DNA from: Alistipes sp.
GTDB taxonomy: Bacteria > Bacteroidota > Bacteroidia > Bacteroidales > Rikenellaceae
DNA length: 59,428 bases
Assembly (NCBI GenBank): GCA_017381935.1
Contig: JAFOBG010000056.1
Location: 1-59,428 of the forward strand
Reading direction: 5' to 3'
Position 1 is the first letter of the stretch. Each line of letters starts with the position of its first letter. The position numbers were made by a program, and so were the translations under genes. Positions 17,553 through 25,881 of this stretch are shown piece by piece. The notes beneath the pieces are model-generated. The model was not told the origin of the DNA. It did not search any database and saw only the letters and a program-made list of their open reading frames with translations.

Positions 17553-17672
17553 GCACGACAGAGGTCATAAATTGGCAAGACTACCTTATATATATTATTA
17601 AGAAGTACTACCTACCAATTGCCCTGTCGCGGAAAACTCAGCAGATCGATTTTTATCGCTACTGTTTGAGTT
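17553..17672 (+). ncRNA. structured leader upstream of rpsB (candidate S2 autoregulatory element)
   Basis: The 188-base gap between rpsI and rpsB can fold. CGACAG (17556-17561) pairs with CTGTCG (17624-17629), and AATTGG (17570-17575) pairs inside it with CCAATT (17615-17620), enclosing an AU-rich loop. A second hairpin, AACTCAGCAG...CTGTTTGAGTT (17635-17672), has an inner CGAT-TTTT-ATCG stem and no T-run after it, so it is not a terminator. I saw no clear -7 promoter here, so it is probably read through from rplM-rpsI. Leader control of rpsB-tsf by S2 is established in other bacteria; here it is inferred from structure and position. Confidence 0.55.
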
Positions 17673-17714
17673 GAAGTAAAGAGATTAAAACAAAACAAAA
17701 AACAGAGAATTAAA

Positions 17715-18566
17715 ATGGCTCGTACAGATTTTAATACATTATTGGAGGCCGGCGTTCACTTTGGTCACTTGAAGCGCAAGTGGAACCCAAAAATGGCTCC
17801 GTATATCTTCATGGAGAAGAACGGCATCCACATCATCGATCTTCACAAAACTGTAGTGAAACTCGATGAGGCAGCAGCAGCACTCAAGCAGATCGCAAAG
17901 AGTGGTCGTCGTGTGTTGTTTGTTGCAACAAAGAAACAAGCTAAGGATATTGTTGCCGAAAAGGTAGCAGCAGTTACCATGCCTTACGTTACAGAGCGTT
18001 GGGCTGGTGGTATGCTGACAAACTTCCCAACTATACGAAAGGCCGTAAAGAAGATGGCAACCATCGACAAGCAGATTGCTGACGGTCTTTTTGAGAACTT
18101 TTCAAAGCGCGAGAAGCTTCAGATTTCTCGCCAGCGTGCAAAGTTAGAGAAGAACCTTGGCTCTATTGCAGACCTTAACCGCCTTCCAGCTGCATTGTTT
18201 GTAATTGACGTGCAGAAGGAGCAGAATGCAGTTCGCGAGGCAAAGCGTTTGAACATCCCTGTATTTGCAATGGTAGATACTTGTTGTGATCCAACCGACA
18301 TTGATTATGTAATCCCTGCAAATGACGATGCTGCAAAGTCAATCGCTGTAGTTCTTGATACTGTATGTGCTGCAATCGCAGAGGGTCTTGAGGAGCGTAA
18401 ACTTGAGCGTGAGAAGGCTGAGACAGAGGCAGAGGCTAATGTAGATGCACCTGTAAAGAAAGAGGGTAAGACTCGCGTAAAGCGTGGCGTAAAGGCTGCT
18501 GTTGATGCTCAGGAGACAGCTGCAGCTGAGATTGTTGCTGCAACTGAGGAGACAAAAGCAGAGTAA
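17715..18566 (+). CDS. rpsB: 30S ribosomal protein S2 (uS2)
   Basis: The 283-residue protein carries the S2 core (LLEAGVHFGHLKRKWNPKM, RWAGGMLTNFPTIRK, IADLNRLPAALFVIDVQKE) to about residue 225. It then has an acidic and alanine-rich tail of about 50 residues. Such tails are common in Bacteroidetes S2. It is followed by tsf 34 bases later, the usual order. Confidence 0.98.
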   Translation: MARTDFNTLLEAGVHFGHLKRKWNPKMAPYIFMEKNGIHIIDLHKTVVKLDEAAAALKQIAKSGRRVLFVATKKQAKDIVAEKVAAVTMPYVTERWAGGMLTNFPTIRKAVKKMATIDKQIADGLFENFSKREKLQISRQRAKLEKNLGSIADLNRLPAALFVIDVQKEQNAVREAKRLNIPVFAMVDTCCDPTDIDYVIPANDDAAKSIAVVLDTVCAAIAEGLEERKLEREKAETEAEANVDAPVKKEGKTRVKRGVKAAVDAQETAAAEIVAATEETKAE

Positions 18567-18600
18567 TTTTTTAACCAACCGCTAAAAACATTTAAAAGTT

Positions 18601-19437
18601 ATGGCAATAGAAGTAAAGGCAGCTGATGTAATGAAGCTCCGTAAGATGACCGGTGCCGGTATGATGGATTGCAAGAAGGCTCTTATTGAGGCTGAGGGCG
18701 ATTTTGAGCGTGCACAGGATATTATCCGTGAGAAGGGTAAGCTTATCGTAGCAAAGCGTGCTGACCGCAATGCAACTGAGGGTATAGTTGTAACTAAGAT
18801 TATTGGCACAAAGGGTTATATCCTTTGCTTGGCTTGTGAGACTGACTTCGTAGCTCAGAATAGTGAGTTCTCTGCATCTGCAAATCAGATGCTCGACCTT
18901 GCTGTTGCAGCTGATGCAGCAGATCGTGATGCTCTTCTCGCTGTTAAGAATGAGGAGGGTCGCACTGTAGAGGAGTTGGTAACTGAGAAATCTGGCCAGA
19001 CAGGTGAGAAGTGTGAACTTGCATACTACGCTCGCATAGAGGCTGCATATGTCAACGCTTATGTTCACTTCAACAAGAAGCTCGGTACTATTCTTGGTTT
19101 TAACAAGGAGATTTCTGAGGAGGTTGCAAAGCAGATTGCTATGCAGGCAACTGCAATGGCTCCAATCTCTATCGATGTTGACGATTGTCCAGTGGAGATT
19201 GTTGAGAAGGAGAAGGCTATCGCTCTTGAGCAGATGAAGCAAGATCCTAAGAATGCTAATAAGCCAGAGGCTATCCTTGAGAAGATTGCTGAGGGTAAGA
19301 TGCGTAAGTTCTTCGAGGAGAATACACTTCTTAACCAGGCAGTTGTAGGTGAGAAGGAGTCAATCCGTGAGCTCCTTGCACGTACAGACAAGGAGGCTAC
19401 AGTTGTGGCTTACAAGCGTTTTGCACTCGAGGCATAA
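18601..19437 (+). CDS. tsf: elongation factor Ts
   Basis: EF-Ts is the nucleotide exchange factor for EF-Tu. The 278-residue protein has the N-terminal UBA-like domain and signature (LRKMTGAGMMDCKKALIEA, AKRADRNATEGIV) and CETDFVAQN. It ends the rpsB-tsf unit and is followed by two hairpins. Confidence 0.98.
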   Translation: MAIEVKAADVMKLRKMTGAGMMDCKKALIEAEGDFERAQDIIREKGKLIVAKRADRNATEGIVVTKIIGTKGYILCLACETDFVAQNSEFSASANQMLDLAVAADAADRDALLAVKNEEGRTVEELVTEKSGQTGEKCELAYYARIEAAYVNAYVHFNKKLGTILGFNKEISEEVAKQIAMQATAMAPISIDVDDCPVEIVEKEKAIALEQMKQDPKNANKPEAILEKIAEGKMRKFFEENTLLNQAVVGEKESIRELLARTDKEATVVAYKRFALEA

Positions 19438-19451
19438 ATTTTGGCGTGAAA

Positions 19452-19517
19452 AGGCAGTATTTGCTGCCTAACCCCAATAAAAGACAAAGGGTTGTACGAT
19501 GAAGTACAGCCCTTTGT
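19452..19517 (+). terminator. tandem hairpins ending the rpsB-tsf operon
   Basis: A small hairpin AGGCAG/CTGCCT (19452-19469) is followed by a strong 14-bp stem ACAAAGGGTTGTAC/GTACAGCCCTTTGT (19484-19517). The T-run after the second is weak (TGCTTATT), so termination strength is uncertain. Confidence 0.65.
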
Positions 19518-19580
19518 TGCTTATTAAGAGTCTTGCAACTACCACTTTTTGATGCCAAAGAGGTGTAAATAGTAGGCGTA

Positions 19581-19988
19581 CTACAACACTCGGCGGAAAA
19601 TGGCAAGTGGGAATCTACGTATAGGGCGCATCCAAAGCCATATCTTTGCAAAAAAGATGTGCATAGCAGAGCAATCTACAATACCATATACTTTATCTTT
19701 TGTCATTGTCTCTGTACCGATTATATTGCCATCCCCAAGCAGGGTAACACTTGTCTTTCGGACCTCTATAATTCGATGAACCACAAAGTGGTCGCCGGCA
19801 TCTGCAAATACGACAGCATACTTTTTGAAGTCCTTGCCTTGGATAGGACGTAGAAGAATTGTTGAGCCACTCCTAAAGAACGGTAACATGCTCTGTCCAT
19901 TTACAGATACAGTTACAGAGGAGCCTTCGAGTAGTATGTCGCGAACAACAGAGAATGTCGCTATATTAGAAACTGTTTTGATGCTCAT
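19581..19988 (-). CDS. S24/S26 peptidase-like protein
   Basis: This 135-residue protein has the serine-peptidase core of the LexA/signal-peptidase superfamily: NGQSMLPFF with candidate nucleophile S33, then GDHFVVHRIIEV. At the place where bacterial signal peptidases have the general-base lysine there is H71, as in Sec11-type signal peptidases. There is no helix-turn-helix domain, and only weak hydrophobic stretches near the C-terminus. Its start overlaps the stop of the upstream kinase gene (ATGA), so it is the last gene of a four-gene operon. Such short S24 proteins accompany HprK-like kinases and exporters in peptide-modification clusters; here it may trim an exported peptide, but no substrate is visible. 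Confidence 0.7.
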   Translation of the reverse strand: MSIKTVSNIATFSVVRDILLEGSSVTVSVNGQSMLPFFRSGSTILLRPIQGKDFKKYAVVFADAGDHFVVHRIIEVRKTSVTLLGDGNIIGTETMTKDKVYGIVDCSAMHIFFAKIWLWMRPIRRFPLAIFRRVL

Positions 19989-20866
19989 CTATTTGTAAAT
20001 ATAGTGTTATATGATAGTTCAGCGGCTGCAGCATTAGGCAGACACTCAAGATGATATACATTTACTTTGGCAATCATATCAGATAGAGTATTACAGATAG
20101 CATCTTGCAGGTTGTCATCATACGCAAAAGCAGGTGGACAAGATGGCAATAGGGCTCCTATAGCATTGAGTATAGGTAATTTGTGAATTTTATTATATGG
20201 GGCTTGCGATAGTCGTATAAAACCGCAAATAGGGTAGCTTAGATTTCTATAGCAAGGGGTTTTGCCACTCCAAGGAGAACCGAAAGCGGTAGGAATACCA
20301 TCAACAAGACGAATTATCGGACTATCGTCGTTAAGCAGGGTAGTACCTTCAATATGCTCTCTCCAAAGACGAGTATGAGTGCTTTTACCTGTACCTGACT
20401 CGCCAAGGCAGAGCACTGCTCCACCATCTTTTACAAGAACAGAGGAGTGTATAGCTATAGCTCCTAACTTTACAGTGCATAATCCGAACATCATCCATAG
20501 TCCAAAGCGGAGAAGTGATATATCAACACTATCCATTAGACCGAAGTTTGCCTTTACAATATTACTATTTCCCTCTTTTGAAAATAGATATGATAACTCA
20601 CCCTTTGACATCTCAAATAGATAACCTTCGTTGTATGAGTAGAGGGTACATAGGGCCAAATCATCCTCAAAACTGAAACTATTTATCTCCGTAAGATTGT
20701 TAAAGCTCTCTTTAATAATCTCAACCTCGGTCTGTAAGTCCATTACAAGAGGATATTCGCTCTCAGTGTCTGCCACAAATGGTGCAAAACCACGTATGCC
20801 GCAACTTACAATATCTGAGTGTTGTCCAGAGGTCCTTATTTTGTAACCAGCTATGATATATTCCAT
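19985..20866 (-). CDS. HprK-like serine kinase
   Basis: The 293-residue protein resembles the C-terminal kinase domain of HPr kinase. It has the P-loop G155-ESGTGKST163 preceded by AIHSSVLV, then LLNDDSPIIRL and GSPWSGK. It lacks the N-terminal HprK domain and the usual PTS context, so phosphorylation of HPr is unlikely. HprK-like proteins of this type are known to phosphorylate lasso-peptide precursors in other bacteria and are frequent in RiPP loci. The gene sits four bases after the ABC exporter and overlaps the S24/S26 gene by four. The substrate is unknown. Confidence 0.75.
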   Translation of the reverse strand: MEYIIAGYKIRTSGQHSDIVSCGIRGFAPFVADTESEYPLVMDLQTEVEIIKESFNNLTEINSFSFEDDLALCTLYSYNEGYLFEMSKGELSYLFSKEGNSNIVKANFGLMDSVDISLLRFGLWMMFGLCTVKLGAIAIHSSVLVKDGGAVLCLGESGTGKSTHTRLWREHIEGTTLLNDDSPIIRLVDGIPTAFGSPWSGKTPCYRNLSYPICGFIRLSQAPYNKIHKLPILNAIGALLPSCPPAFAYDDNLQDAICNTLSDMIAKVNVYHLECLPNAAAAELSYNTIFTNR

Positions 20867-20870
20867 AATA

Positions 20871-22568
20871 TTATTTTAGGGTTATTATTCTGTCGCAATA
20901 TGATAAAGAACTCTCTCTATGGGCAATCACAATAATTGTCAGTGCGCTATTTGCATTTGCTAGGGATACAATAGAGGAGTTTATATTTTGTTCAGTATCA
21001 TTATCAAGGGATGATGTAGCCTCATCAAAGAAGAGAATTTCAGCCCCTTTATAGAGGGCACGAGCAATACCTATTCTTTGTCTTTGGCCACCTGATAGTA
21101 GCGCTCCGCACTCGCCTATACGGGTATTGAGACCATTTGGAAGAGAGCTGATAAAACTACTCAATGATGCAGCCTCAATGGCTTTTGATATTCTATCCAT
21201 GTCAATCTGCTCCTCCTTACAACCAAGGGCTATGTTTGCAAGAATAGTACTATCTGTTAAAAATACGCTTTGAGAGACATAACCTATAGAGTTTTGCCAT
21301 TTACGGCGATTTTGGTCGGATAATACCTCTCCATCAATACTAATTTGTCCCTTAGTTGGAGTGTAAAATCCAAGTAATAGATTGAATAGTGTTGTCTTAC
21401 CGGCTCCTGAACGTCCGTTGATGCCGATTTTATCACCCTTATTTATCTCAAAAGTCAGATTGTTGATAACATCACTATCGCTATCTTCAAAGTGGAATGA
21501 GAGAGAGTCGATTGTAATTTTATCTTTAAAATCAAACTTTTCGGTAGAACTGTTCTCGGTCTTTACCGGCCTTTCAATGTTGGCATCGTGGATAATGTCA
21601 ATAGTATATTTGTTATATCTGAGCGAGGTCCACGCACTCATTATTGCACGTATAGATGGCATTAGTCTAAGGGCCGCAACAGCGAAAATGCCAAATAAAA
21701 TCTTCATCTCTCCGCTTTCAAGACCTACGCTAAGGCTTACTAAAAGAGCCATACCTACAGCAAGACCTATCTCGGTAAACATTGTCGGTAGGGTAGATAC
21801 TGTTGCATTTTTCGCTCCAACATCGACAATAGTGTCTATATTCTTATCAAAGGCAGACAACATTCGACTAAAGGCGTTGTTTATCTCTATATCTGCATAT
21901 CCTCGGTAGGTCTCGACAACATCTCTATATTTTTGACGTTGAGCCTCATTTTCTATCGTTCCATATTTGTTGACCTTTTGTCTGACAAGGGAGAAATATA
22001 GCCATACGGTAGGTATAAATATTAGAATTGTCATAGCTGCAGCTATTGGACTGTATATAGCAATAGATAGAAAGAGTAGAACAAAGAGCAATGCTTCGCT
22101 TAGTATGACGGCCATTGGACGTAATACACCGGCAACAAAAGTGTAACACACTACATTTACATTACGTGATAAAACAGCAGAGTTTGACGCTTTTATAAAT
22201 GATAGACCTCGGTTGAAATAGTCTATATACAGATTGCGAGACAGATAACGATAAAGAGAGTATATATAATCTCTTTCAAAGCGGTAGAGTAGAAGGTTTA
22301 CAAGTGATTTGAGTACTATAAACCCTACCATGGTAGCAGATAGAGTAATTACAAATGTTGTGTCGGATGTAAAGCTGAAATAGTTGTAAATATATGACAA
22401 CCAACTGTTTGAATGTATATTCTCGTTATCTAAGATAAGGTATAATACAGGTAGTAGTGCAGCAAGCCCTACAAAGTTGAGTAGCGCTCTGATAAGAATA
22501 GTCGCAGTTACTATATATCCTCTTGCTCTAAAGGAGTGAGGAATGATGTCTATAATACTTTTTCTCAT
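20871..22568 (-). CDS. ABC transporter, fused permease and ATPase (exporter type)
   Basis: The 565-residue half-transporter has a transmembrane domain at about 15-310 with six predicted segments, and an ATPase domain with Walker A GRSGAGKTT (385-393), signature LSGGQRQRIGIARAL and Walker B ILFFDEATSSLD. No N-terminal C39 peptidase domain is present, so any leader cleavage must come from another protein, possibly the S24/S26 protein two genes on. Its start overlaps the helicase stop by four bases. Lipid, drug or peptide export are all possible; the neighbours favour a peptide. Confidence 0.9.
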   Translation of the reverse strand: MRKSIIDIIPHSFRARGYIVTATILIRALLNFVGLAALLPVLYLILDNENIHSNSWLSYIYNYFSFTSDTTFVITLSATMVGFIVLKSLVNLLLYRFERDYIYSLYRYLSRNLYIDYFNRGLSFIKASNSAVLSRNVNVVCYTFVAGVLRPMAVILSEALLFVLLFLSIAIYSPIAAAMTILIFIPTVWLYFSLVRQKVNKYGTIENEAQRQKYRDVVETYRGYADIEINNAFSRMLSAFDKNIDTIVDVGAKNATVSTLPTMFTEIGLAVGMALLVSLSVGLESGEMKILFGIFAVAALRLMPSIRAIMSAWTSLRYNKYTIDIIHDANIERPVKTENSSTEKFDFKDKITIDSLSFHFEDSDSDVINNLTFEINKGDKIGINGRSGAGKTTLFNLLLGFYTPTKGQISIDGEVLSDQNRRKWQNSIGYVSQSVFLTDSTILANIALGCKEEQIDMDRISKAIEAASLSSFISSLPNGLNTRIGECGALLSGGQRQRIGIARALYKGAEILFFDEATSSLDNDTEQNINSSIVSLANANSALTIIVIAHRESSLSYCDRIITLK

Positions 22569-25500
22569 ACAATCTCTTCAATTTTAGCCTCTCTAATATA
22601 CCAGATATAACCTTTTACTTTATTATATCCCATCTGTTTTAGAAGTTGACAATACTCTGTAATCTGTTTGAGATAGCTTGCAGATTGCTCTCCAAATTTA
22701 TAATCTACAACAACTGCCTCATCTCCATTAATCATCACTCTATCTGGGCGTTTAGTGCCAACCCCAGGGGCGATAATAGAACTCTCACGACGAACAGTAG
22801 TATAGCTACCATCAAACCACTTAGCGGCAATAGTACTATTCAGGCTCTTTGCAATCTGCTCTGAGAGTAGAAATGAGTCGGTGGTAGAGATAATTCCGTC
22901 AATTACAAGTCTCTTTATCTCATTCTCAATGTCCTGATATGTTACAGCTCTCTCCATTACTCTGTGGAGCATAATACCTTTATCTCGAGGAGAGGCTATG
23001 ACTTTACTATCTTTGTCAAAATATTTGAAAGAAGGGAGTTTTAACTTCAGTTTTACCTTAGATACAGGAGTGTCGGTAAGCGATACTCTACCCTCATTAT
23101 TCTCACTTTGTTTCTCAGGGCCTTCGGAGATGCCAAAACGTTTGATAATACTCTCTCTATCCTCTTCGTTGTCTCTATACTCTTCTTCCATCTTAAGAAT
23201 CCTAAAAATCTCCTCACCAACTGTCGCTGGAATGTGGGACTGATATCCCTCTTTACCAGGATGTACAACAGGGAAGAAGATATATAGCTGCTCTTTTGCA
23301 CGTGTCAGAGCAACGTATAGCAGGTTTATTGCATCTATATAACTATAGACGCACTCTTTGTAGTACCCCTCAGCAAAAATAGAGTTGCGGCATGATGTAG
23401 TAGCCTGCACGGGGAACAACATTTGTGAGTCGAGCATACTGTTGTTTGAGGGGCTTGCCCATATCGTTGTAGGTCGTATAGGCTCAGGTATAAAACGCCA
23501 AGTGCAGAATGGAATTATAACGACTTTATTCTCCAACCCTTTAGATTTGTGGATTGTCATAATTTCAATGGCGTTATTCTCCTTTTCAATAGTAACCGAT
23601 TTGTCAGTTCCATTGTCCGCCCACCAACTTAAGAATAGCCTAATGTCGGCTACCTTTGTTGTACAGAACTTGATAATATGCTCATGTAGTGCGCCTGTGT
23701 ATGCTGCTTGACCCTTGACAATATCAGGATATTGCATAAGTATCAGTTCAAAGGCCTGCTCTGGTGAGAGTATTGCTAAAGAGTCAAAGAATGTGAGCTC
23801 CTCGCTTGATAGTTTATGCTGAAAATTGTTGCTGTGAACATAACGGTTGTAGAGTCCAAGACTTACCGTATCGCTACGATCAACAGCATAGCGCATTATG
23901 GCAAGGATAAATTGGACTACAAACGAACTGTTCAGCTTTAGAGCCTCCTGTGTCATAATGCCAAAACGCATCGTTGGGTCATTGGATCCTGCATCAAGTA
24001 GTGTCTTTGCTACCGTTTGAGCTGAAGCACGGTCTCTGACAAGAATCGTTATATCACAAGGGTTGTAGTGTTTTGTGTACACTAACTCTCGGATGCAACT
24101 TACAATATCTGGCTCTTCTGTATAGTGGGCTGCAACCTCAATATAGCCTTTATGAGTATGTTTGCGCTTTGGAGTTTGTCTGAGGTTTTTATCCTCATAA
24201 GCCTTACCTAAGGCGTCGTATAACTCTTTGTATAGCGCTTCGGAGATAGTTTGATTTGCAATAGCATTGTCGAGCATGCTGTTGAGCCTGCTATTGAGAT
24301 TGTCTGCCACTTTGCGCATACAATTGTTATTAAACTCAACGATATTTGGCAAACTGCGGTAGTTGCAATCCAGACTCTTGTGGATAATTGGTGTGCCACC
24401 TTTTGATAGATCATTTGGGGCAATGCTCTTAAGAATATTCCAATCACTACCTCGCCAACGATATATTGATTGCTTTATGTCGCCTACAAGTAATACTGCA
24501 ACATCGGCACTTTGAGAGATTGCGTTGCGTAGGAGAGGTAAAAAGTTTCGCCACTCTTTGAGCGAGGTATCTTGGAACTCGTCAATCATAAACTGCTCAA
24601 AACGGTTTCCAACCTTCTCGTATATAAACGGAGCGTCATCCTCTGTAACAAACGAGGCTATGGTGTGCTTAGTCTCTGATAGCAACATTGTGTTCTGCTC
24701 TCGGCAAATTTCGGCCGCTTGCTGGTATAGGTCGCCAAGCAGGGCAAAGCTACGATAGTTTCGACGAAGTAGTGTTGCACTATTGTGGAGGTAAGATAAC
24801 TCTTGATAACCCTTTACAACTTGACAGAGCAGCGGTTGAAGATTTATAGCCAACTCAAGCATGTCAGCTGTCGGCTTAGGACTCTTTTTGAACCACGACT
24901 CAGGCTCATCAGAACAGTGGTCAAGAATGGTCTTTGACGGGGCCTTGGTTTGCTCGTTAAATGAGACAATTTTCTCGAAATACTCTGTAAAACTGCGTAA
25001 GAAGGTGCTGTGAGAGTATCCATTGTCAAAAATAAGACTCAAAGCCTCTCTTGCAACATCTTTTATCTGCTCCATCTCACGCTCCGCAGCCTCAAGATAG
25101 TCGAAAATCATCTTTTTTAGCGCCGCTTTATCCTTAACACTCTCTATGGCCTCTTTGGTCTGCTCCTTGAATAGCTCACCCTTGAGTTGTAATATAGCTC
25201 GCTTGATATCCCACTGCTTGCCCTGAGAGATATTCTCCTCGGCAAGTCCTAACAGCCACTCCTGCAGGTCAGGGTTGCTGTTCATTGTCTCAATAAGATT
25301 GTCGGCACTCTTCTGTACTACGGGTGCTGTATCTAACTCTATGGCGTAGTTAATCTCTATGCCCAACTCCTTTACAAAGGCTCGGACTATGCGCTGGAAG
25401 AATGTGTCGTTTGTAAGTATAGCAAAGCGAGAATAGTCGTGTAATATGGCACTTCTGACTGCCATGGCACGCTCTTGCAGCTGCTCTATTGTCAGACCGG

Positions 25501-25774
25501 TCTGCTTTACTAAATCCTCTGCAAACTCACACTTATTTGCTGTTGCTAAGTTGTGAATTTGATGGAGGATCCTACTCTTCATCTCCTCTGTCGCTTTGTT
25601 TGTAAATGTTACAGCCAAAATAGCACGATAGGCGTAGGGATTAAACCCTCCACCCTTCTCCTCCGGCTGGTTACGCAGTACGTTGTATATGTACTGATAT
25701 GCCAAGGAGTATGTCTTTCCCGAACCGGCACTTGCCGTAAGTATTCGAGCCTTTGGATTTGTGCTACTTGCCAT
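22565..25774 (-). CDS. AddA-like UvrD helicase with C-terminal nuclease domain
   Basis: The 1069-residue protein looks like the AddA subunit of an AddAB/RecBCD-type double-strand-break repair nuclease. It has Walker A ASAGSGKT (14-21), the UvrD motifs DEFQDTS and VGDIKQSIYRWRGSDW, the late motif NLLYVALTRAKEQLYIF, and a PD-(D/E)XK nuclease core RPDRVMINGDEAVVVDYKFG near the C-terminus. The usual partner AddB is not beside it or anywhere in the window, which is unusual. It heads the operon that continues into the ABC exporter; that may be coincidental packing. I give no gene symbol because the subunit assignment rests on architecture only. Confidence 0.88.
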   Translation of the reverse strand: MASSTNPKARILTASAGSGKTYSLAYQYIYNVLRNQPEEKGGGFNPYAYRAILAVTFTNKATEEMKSRILHQIHNLATANKCEFAEDLVKQTGLTIEQLQERAMAVRSAILHDYSRFAILTNDTFFQRIVRAFVKELGIEINYAIELDTAPVVQKSADNLIETMNSNPDLQEWLLGLAEENISQGKQWDIKRAILQLKGELFKEQTKEAIESVKDKAALKKMIFDYLEAAEREMEQIKDVAREALSLIFDNGYSHSTFLRSFTEYFEKIVSFNEQTKAPSKTILDHCSDEPESWFKKSPKPTADMLELAINLQPLLCQVVKGYQELSYLHNSATLLRRNYRSFALLGDLYQQAAEICREQNTMLLSETKHTIASFVTEDDAPFIYEKVGNRFEQFMIDEFQDTSLKEWRNFLPLLRNAISQSADVAVLLVGDIKQSIYRWRGSDWNILKSIAPNDLSKGGTPIIHKSLDCNYRSLPNIVEFNNNCMRKVADNLNSRLNSMLDNAIANQTISEALYKELYDALGKAYEDKNLRQTPKRKHTHKGYIEVAAHYTEEPDIVSCIRELVYTKHYNPCDITILVRDRASAQTVAKTLLDAGSNDPTMRFGIMTQEALKLNSSFVVQFILAIMRYAVDRSDTVSLGLYNRYVHSNNFQHKLSSEELTFFDSLAILSPEQAFELILMQYPDIVKGQAAYTGALHEHIIKFCTTKVADIRLFLSWWADNGTDKSVTIEKENNAIEIMTIHKSKGLENKVVIIPFCTWRFIPEPIRPTTIWASPSNNSMLDSQMLFPVQATTSCRNSIFAEGYYKECVYSYIDAINLLYVALTRAKEQLYIFFPVVHPGKEGYQSHIPATVGEEIFRILKMEEEYRDNEEDRESIIKRFGISEGPEKQSENNEGRVSLTDTPVSKVKLKLKLPSFKYFDKDSKVIASPRDKGIMLHRVMERAVTYQDIENEIKRLVIDGIISTTDSFLLSEQIAKSLNSTIAAKWFDGSYTTVRRESSIIAPGVGTKRPDRVMINGDEAVVVDYKFGEQSASYLKQITEYCQLLKQMGYNKVKGYIWYIREAKIEEIV

Positions 25775-25790
25775 AAATGCATATTTGGTG

Positions 25791-25798
25791 TAAAGATA
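25791..25798 (-). promoter_or_regulatory. weak -7 element for the helicase operon
   Basis: On the minus strand TATCTTTA, one base off consensus, lies 17 bases before the helicase start codon. Confidence 0.5.
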
Positions 25799-25830
25799 CT
25801 AAAATTCTTTTAGAATTTTTAGTAAAAGCA

Positions 25831-25858
25831 AAAAAAGAGCAGAGAAACCTCTGCTCTT
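25831..25858 (-). terminator. terminator of the LRR lipoprotein gene
   Basis: A 10-bp perfect stem AAGAGCAGAG/CTCTGCTCTT with an AAAC loop is followed on the minus strand by a run of T residues (A-run 25831-25836). It lies 23 bases after the stop codon. Confidence 0.88.
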
Positions 25859-25881
25859 CTAATAATATCAGCTTAACTCTA

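Noticed and set aside
19533-19560. Fourth copy of the dispersed repeat
   Set aside because: Only the TTGCAACTAC part and a loose TTTTTGATGCCAAAG match; the GCCGAGC module and the ACAA hairpin are missing, so I do not list it.
19397-19651. 84-codon minus-strand frame downstream of the S24/S26 gene, considered as a peptide precursor
   Set aside because: It overlaps the end of tsf, the tsf hairpins and the S24/S26 gene itself, and shows no leader-core pattern.
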